Below, piece by piece: positions 34,346 through 38,860 of a DNA stretch of 38,860 nucleotides. The notes below the pieces were generated by a model. That model saw only the letters and a program-made list of their open reading frames with translations, was not told the DNA's origin and searched no databases. Position numbers and translations under genes: made by a program. This DNA is from Onchocerca volvulus (lineage: Eukaryota > Nematoda > Chromadorea > Rhabditida > Onchocercidae): assembly GCA_000499405.2 (NCBI GenBank), contig HG738165.1, positions 1 to 38,860 on the forward strand, given 5' to 3'. Positions within the stretch are counted from its first letter, which is position 1, and every line of letters starts with the position of its first letter.

Positions 34346-35290
34346 TCCGCATGTAATATTGCTTGCAGGAGATTTCAGGCAAACGTTAATCTCTAATTCC
34401 TTGATCGACACTAGCGGACGAAATTAGTGTCTGCCTGAAATACTCTACCTTGTGGAAAACATTAAAATTAACTACAAATATGCGTGTTCAGCTGCAAAAC
34501 GACCGATCATCTGGAATATTCTCACATCAGTTGCTGGAAATTGGGACGGAAAGCTCCCAGCTTATCTGGCCTCAGAATGAAATTCATTGTCTCATAACTT
34601 CTACACTTTAGTAACGTCAAAAGAAGAATTGGTTGAAAAAATATTTCTCAATATTCAAATTAATTATAAAAATCAAATTGGCTGAGTGTACGAACTATAC
34701 TTGAGGCTAGAAGCAAAGATGTCGACGAACTTCACAATGTTATACAATCTAACATTCAAAGCGAGATAGTCACATACGAGTCCGTCGAACTGTTGTAGAA
34801 GCAGATGAAGCGATTAATTATCCAGCAGAATTTTTGAATTCACTTTGACGTCTGCCAGAGATGCCACTGCACTTACTGCAGTTGCCAGTTATTATGCTGC
34901 GAAATATCACCAGCCAAAACCTTGCAACGGCACGCGGTTCGCAGTAAAAAAATTAATGATCAATGTCGTAGAAGCAACATCCTTGACAGGACTTTTGAAA
35001 GGTGAAAGTGTCCTTATTTCTCGCAGTCCTATGATTCCAATGGAAATGCCATTTCTGTTTAAGAGATTGCAATTCCCAATTCGATTGACGTTTGCATTCA
35101 CCATCAACAAAGCTCAGGGTCAACCGTTAAAATTGATCTGGAGACCAATTGCTTTTCACATGGACAATTATATGCTGCGTGTTCTAGAGTAGGCAAACCA
35201 GACAATCTCTATATCTACAAGGACAAATACAACAAAAATTATTGTATACCACAATTATTGTGAAATTAAACATGTTAGATGGAAGAAAGC
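34346..35290 (+). pseudogene. Helitron helicase (PIF1-like) C-terminal half
   Basis: ILLAGDFRQTL at the start is the region just after the DE-box of PIF1-like helicases. The continuation includes NWDGKLPAYL, KEELVEKIFLNIQINYKN and ADEAINYPAEFLNSL, then CNGTRFAVKKLMINVVEA and FPIRLTFAFTINKAQGQPL (motif VI). After this the GLDLE segment is damaged and CSRVGKPDNLYIY follows in another frame. Several stops and frame changes are present. The role in an intact element is 5'-to-3' unwinding during rolling-circle transposition. The longest open piece is 34845-35192. Confidence 0.75.
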
Positions 35291-35314
35291 TGAATTATCG
35301 TTACGCTGCACCGA

Positions 35315-35465
35315 GCGACGTCATTTGAAAGTACGAGTTCCATTTTCTGATTTTAGATAGGAAACGCTCTAATTCGACGGTATATTTGGCAAGCAAATAG
35401 CTCTGATGGTTTTTAATAGCTCTGATGATTCTTCAAGTTGAGGTATCTTAATTTTTCCGGCGACG
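35315..35465 (-). pseudogene. Helitron Rep N-terminal fragment
   Basis: Minus-strand peptides resemble the same piece at 8740-8890 (LERFLSKIRKWNSYFQMTS). It lies between a plus-strand helicase end and mixed fragments, so it was moved here separately. Confidence 0.5.
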
Positions 35466-35735
35466 TCCTTATGAGCGAGCGGACTGAATTTTTTAACTCT
35501 GCCCTACACTACATCTTCATGAGCAGAAAGAATTTATTCACCATGCCAACTTTCTGCACTGCCTGCGGCTACTTCCTCCAACCTTTCAAGTTCTTCACCG
35601 ACTGATCTGGAATTTTCATGTACATTCACCATCAACAAAGCTCAATCTTTGCATTCAAATAGGCAACTTGCTTTTAAATAGATGAGCCAATTTCCAGCAA
35701 TCGATGTAAGAGAATTCCAATTGATCAATTGTTTT
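35466..35735. mobile_element. Scrambled Helitron fragments
   Basis: It includes, on the plus strand near 35620-35650, a second copy of the motif VI core (FTINKAQSLHS). Near 35570-35620, minus strand, it has a match to 21180-21250. No order consistent with one element. Confidence 0.5.
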
Positions 35736-37260
35736 AAAGTTGGAAACGCGTATTGTAATTAATTTTAACGTTTTTATGTGTCACCATAAAGTAAAGTATT
35801 TCAGGCAAGCATTTATTTCATCTGCTGGTGTGATCGAAGAACTGCAGATAATATTTGCCTGAAATCTCTTACAAGCAATATTAATACGCTCCAAATGGTC
35901 TGGTATTTCCACGCAAATCTTGTAATGATCGATCAAGGGCCACGACCGATTTTTTGTGCGTCATTGTACATTCATCTCAAACAGTAAGTTTGCATTTTTG
36001 ATACTTCCCCCATGCTGGATGTTTTGGAAATGTTGCATCTGGGCGTTTCAAGGAATTGCATGCTCAATGGAAGTTCAAAGCGGAATGAGCAGTTTAATGA
36101 GCAGTTCTTCCACCTGATAGCAATGCTGAAACCTGCACGGCGCAAGAGAAAAGGCTATATTTTTGGAATCGAACTGCTGCCAGAATCCATCTAATTAGGA
36201 ACGTTCCTCCTGACGCATCTAAAAAGATTTCTACAACTCCCTCATTGACAGTTTGCATTATTTGATTGTAAATACCTTCTTGATCAAAGTTAACTTGGGA
36301 ATATTTGATTCTACATTTGACAAAGATGTTCATATTGCAATTTTATTTGCGATGCAAGTCTATATCGAACAGTAGCAGATCGATTCGGTGATGGCATTTT
36401 CAATTGATTGAGAGCTTTGTTCGTGATTTGTAAGCACAATTCATCAATCATTATTAACGCTTCGTTGCAGATATTTCAATTTTCACTGCGTATTAGAGGA
36501 GAGTATCTTCAGCCATATGCGATTTATATTTCTCCCATAACTGTGTTCGAGAGAAGGACAGCAGGCGGTATTATGATCGCAAACAGTGTACGAATTTGAT
36601 TTGCATGTGACATGTTGCATGCGTCACATATGTATATATCGCAGTATCGATCGTTCTCCAGTAAATTCAAAGCTTGACCTACAACTGCGGAAAGTAGCAT
36701 GTGTAACGCCACTGACAATTTTCAAATACTTTTTTGAGGGAAGTTGCTTGTTGGCCACATTTACTAACAACATACGAAAGAAGAAGCATTCGTCTTGATT
36801 ATTATGCACGGTATACAATTTGCCTATCATAATTTGTTTGAACACGCCAGGTTATCCGTCGACTGGTTCTCCTATTTTGCGTCGTTCAACTGATTTTCTA
36901 TCTGCAATCCATGTGTAATTTTTGCACTGTTATATTCGGAAATGGGCACTTGTAAATGTAAAAATGTTTTCGCAAATGCGTTATTTTGACATAATGTGAA
37001 GAAAGCAATTTTGTAGCCGGTGGATTCAAAACTAGTCGTTGCACATTTGCAGCTGTGAGATAAACGCGTTGTCCATTTTCTAGATGTACTGCTAAGTGAA
37101 CAACAGCTGGACTTCGTTCATGTATGGAAAATAAAAAAATTCGCCATACAGTTTTTTTTGCTGCCCATGTATCTTCCAGCCTGATATTGTGCGATTTCAT
37201 CGATATGTAATACCGCATTCCTATTACGTCTTTCAGGCTGCATGCCAAAAGCTGCCATAT
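35736..37260 (-). pseudogene. Helitron central region and helicase, degenerate
   Basis: From high to low coordinates on the minus strand: FLFSIHERSPAVVHLAVHLE (about 37140-37080), GKLYTVHNNQDECFFFRMLL (36820-36760), VSGVTHATFRS (36720-36685). Next come NQIRTLFAIII (36600-36565), NEALIMIDELC near 36450, the Walker A region FLDASGGTFLI (about 36190-36222) and SGGRTAH (36094). GRFQANI and TPADEINACLKY lie at 35890-35800. This is the known order of an autonomous Helitron protein between Rep and helicase. The Walker A motif has lost its TGK and there are many frame changes. The plus-strand frames overlapping it are shadows. Confidence 0.75.
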
Positions 37261-38045
37261 CGCTGCCTTTATTCACATGCTTACAAATGTTAATTGATCA
37301 ATTTAACGGAATTGTATTATTCCACGTTTATGTACGCTTTGTATGATTTTAATAGCAAAGGCGAATATGGAACAACCCACCGATTATCTACTGCGATGTC
37401 ACCATTGCACATGCGTATGGTTGCTAATTTACCGCCATCTTCTGCTGATCTTCTTCAATATAAAGGATATCCATCTTTCCTGTAATTGTGTTGGACAGTA
37501 ATGATCGAATATATCGCTTGGCGCATTTTCCTCTACCACGCATGGTAAAAAAAAATTTGAATTCAGTGTACCGCAAGGTCCATGATCGTATTCCGTCACA
37601 ACTTCCTTATCGACGTCGACATTGGGTATTTCAGCGCATATTACATCGTCGATTTTATTTGAAGTGATTTTGTCATTGATTAATATCTGTGCATGTAGCA
37701 ATCCTATCTTTTGCCATTCCACTGAATGCACAAGTATAGTACACAGACCCAAATACTTCATGTTTTACCATGAAATCCATCAGCAATTTGAGCTTTTATA
37801 TGAAAACACGTGTTGTGATGACATGCTTATGCATCGATGATTGCTTATCATCCTTAGCTGAATTGCATGTGATTGCAATGAATAGGTCGCCCGCAATGGC
37901 GAACCTTGAGCGTACTCATATGTATGACGAGCTGCCTGTGTATGAAGATGGCTAATTCGTTAGTCTTCCAACTTCACTTGCATTGCTGTGATTTACAATT
38001 GCATTTCTCAAATAAATGTGTTCTTCAGAGCGAAGCTTGATTTGA
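37261..38045 (-). pseudogene. Helitron Rep (HUH) domain, degenerate
   Basis: Minus-strand order: LRSEEHIYLRNAIVN (near 38020), EVGRLTN and PSSYTGSSSYI, DLFIAITCN (near 37875), TTRVF and KLKLLMDFMVKHEVFGSV. Then HSVEWQKIGLLHAQILIND (37720-37670), IDDVICAEIPN, GPCGTLNSN, and ICKHVNKGSDMA (37290-37255). In working Helitron Rep proteins these are LPHAHIL (HUH, metal binding) and YICKYVNKG (two catalytic tyrosines). Here the second His is Gln and both Tyr are replaced (Asn, His). The nicking activity must be lost. It continues into the central region below. Confidence 0.75.
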
Positions 38046-38269
38046 TTCAAACGGATGAGTATCAAATTTCAATTTTTATTTTTGCATATGTATCTACTAC
38101 ATATTGGTGAAACAACTGACATTTCAAAATGTGATTATCTTCATTATCTCGAATCATTAATCGATATGAATAATAGTTCATTGAGCTGCATTTCTTATTT
38201 GTTTCTTCACACTGATTGGATTTATTATCTTAACGTTGAAGTGATATCCATCTACGCAATCACAAAAAA
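38046..38269. other. Short spacer, nothing recognised
   Basis: Between the Helitron Rep remnant and the duplicated receptor flank. An open frame at 38055-38300 has no recognisable features. Confidence 0.4.
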
Positions 38270-38860
38270 GGTGTATATATGGATATGCAGGAGTGCATAA
38301 GGATCTGCGTTTATGTGTGCATTGTTTGTGTTAAAAAAAAATTTAACCGATTTATTGGATATTTTATATTTCAGATATATTCATTTCAAAGCATAGCATA
38401 GTTAGATTACAGTCTTAAAAATTAACGTTCGTTATCTAATTCACGAAATTTGCTAATTAATTTGTGTCTTATGCAATTGCGGATGTTTAAAATACTGCAA
38501 ATTCTTATTGATTGTTTCTGGTCTTCTTTAGAAAACGCAAAATCAAATGGTAAAACATGATGCATAATTGCAAAATTTACAAATGCGAAATAAAAATGTA
38601 AAAATTGCTGAAAAAATTGCATAAATTGCGAACAACTTTATTATAATTCTTTCGCACGATTAACCAGGTATTAGGTCCTTTCAATGTCTTAATCATACTG
38701 CTTAAAATTTTACCGTTTTTTTTTTTACAATCACTCGATGTTTGATGTTTTAGTTTGATATTTTCGAATTTCGCATCACAAGTTTTTGCCTACATAAAAG
38801 CAAAAAAAAAAAAAAAAAAAGGGAAAAATTAATTATATCATTAGATTTTATGCTTTGAAT
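38270..38860. repeat. 3' flank of a fourth receptor unit, cut by the window end
   Basis: It aligns over its whole length with 24120-24700 (for example GCAATTGCGGATGTTTAAAA and TTAAAATTTTACCG-type blocks), which lies about 1.3 kb downstream of exon 8 of receptor C. The 10440-10730 stretch next to receptor B matches the latter part too. Confidence 0.7.

Noticed and set aside
33994..34382. Minus frames of 97-105 codons
   Set aside because: They are antisense to the Helitron basic N-terminus, whose plus-strand peptides are recognisable.

Overview
This is an AT-rich (by eye about three quarters A+T), intron-rich eukaryotic window. The genes have short exons, GTAAGT/GTATNN donors and TTTNAG acceptors. 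The protein-coding content is a tandem family of seven-transmembrane receptors of nematode chemoreceptor type. Together with decayed Helitrons and one short insertion resembling bacterial DNA gyrase A, this suggests a parasitic nematode, plausibly a filarial worm with a present or past Wolbachia endosymbiont. That organism call is inference; no rRNA or other marker gene is present.

Layout: three receptor copies lie head-to-tail on the minus strand: A (157-5205), B (12490-19814) and C (25762-31470). All share one eight-exon plan. Exon 1 holds TM1, exon 2 TM2, exon 3 TM3 plus TM4, exon 4 an extracellular loop and a hydrophobic segment, exon 5 a further hydrophobic segment plus the third cytoplasmic loop, exon 6 TM6 plus TM7, and exons 7-8 the short tail. 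B and C can be read through all eight exons (369 and 367 residues in my models). A is a pseudogene: it lacks the exon 2 acceptor and has frameshifts in exons 5 and 8. The conserved 3' flank of a fourth unit appears at 38270-38860, so the cluster probably continues to the right.

The spaces between receptor units (5565-10300, 20440-23410 and 31830-38050) are filled with Helitron-derived DNA. These are rolling-circle Rep/helicase remnants on both strands (8515-9395, 6211-6460, 33995-35290, 35315-38045), non-autonomous fragments with a shared 5' end close to TCTATATAAATA, and putative CTRR 3' ends. None is intact. The Walker A motif, the HUH motif and both tyrosines of the Rep domain are altered in the longest copy. 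A relic of receptor intron 4 (7760-8490) sits among the Helitron pieces, so a further receptor copy was once broken up there.

Other structures: a gap of ten N at 11043-11052 is flanked by a near-identical duplication. Two insertions are specific to copy B (13500-14051 and 15770-17060). Copy A has a fold-back inversion (541-728). A 38-bp tandem repeat covers the exon 6 splice donor. The gyrA-like fragment (31042-31258) lies in intron 1 of copy C. No tRNA, rRNA or CRISPR was seen.
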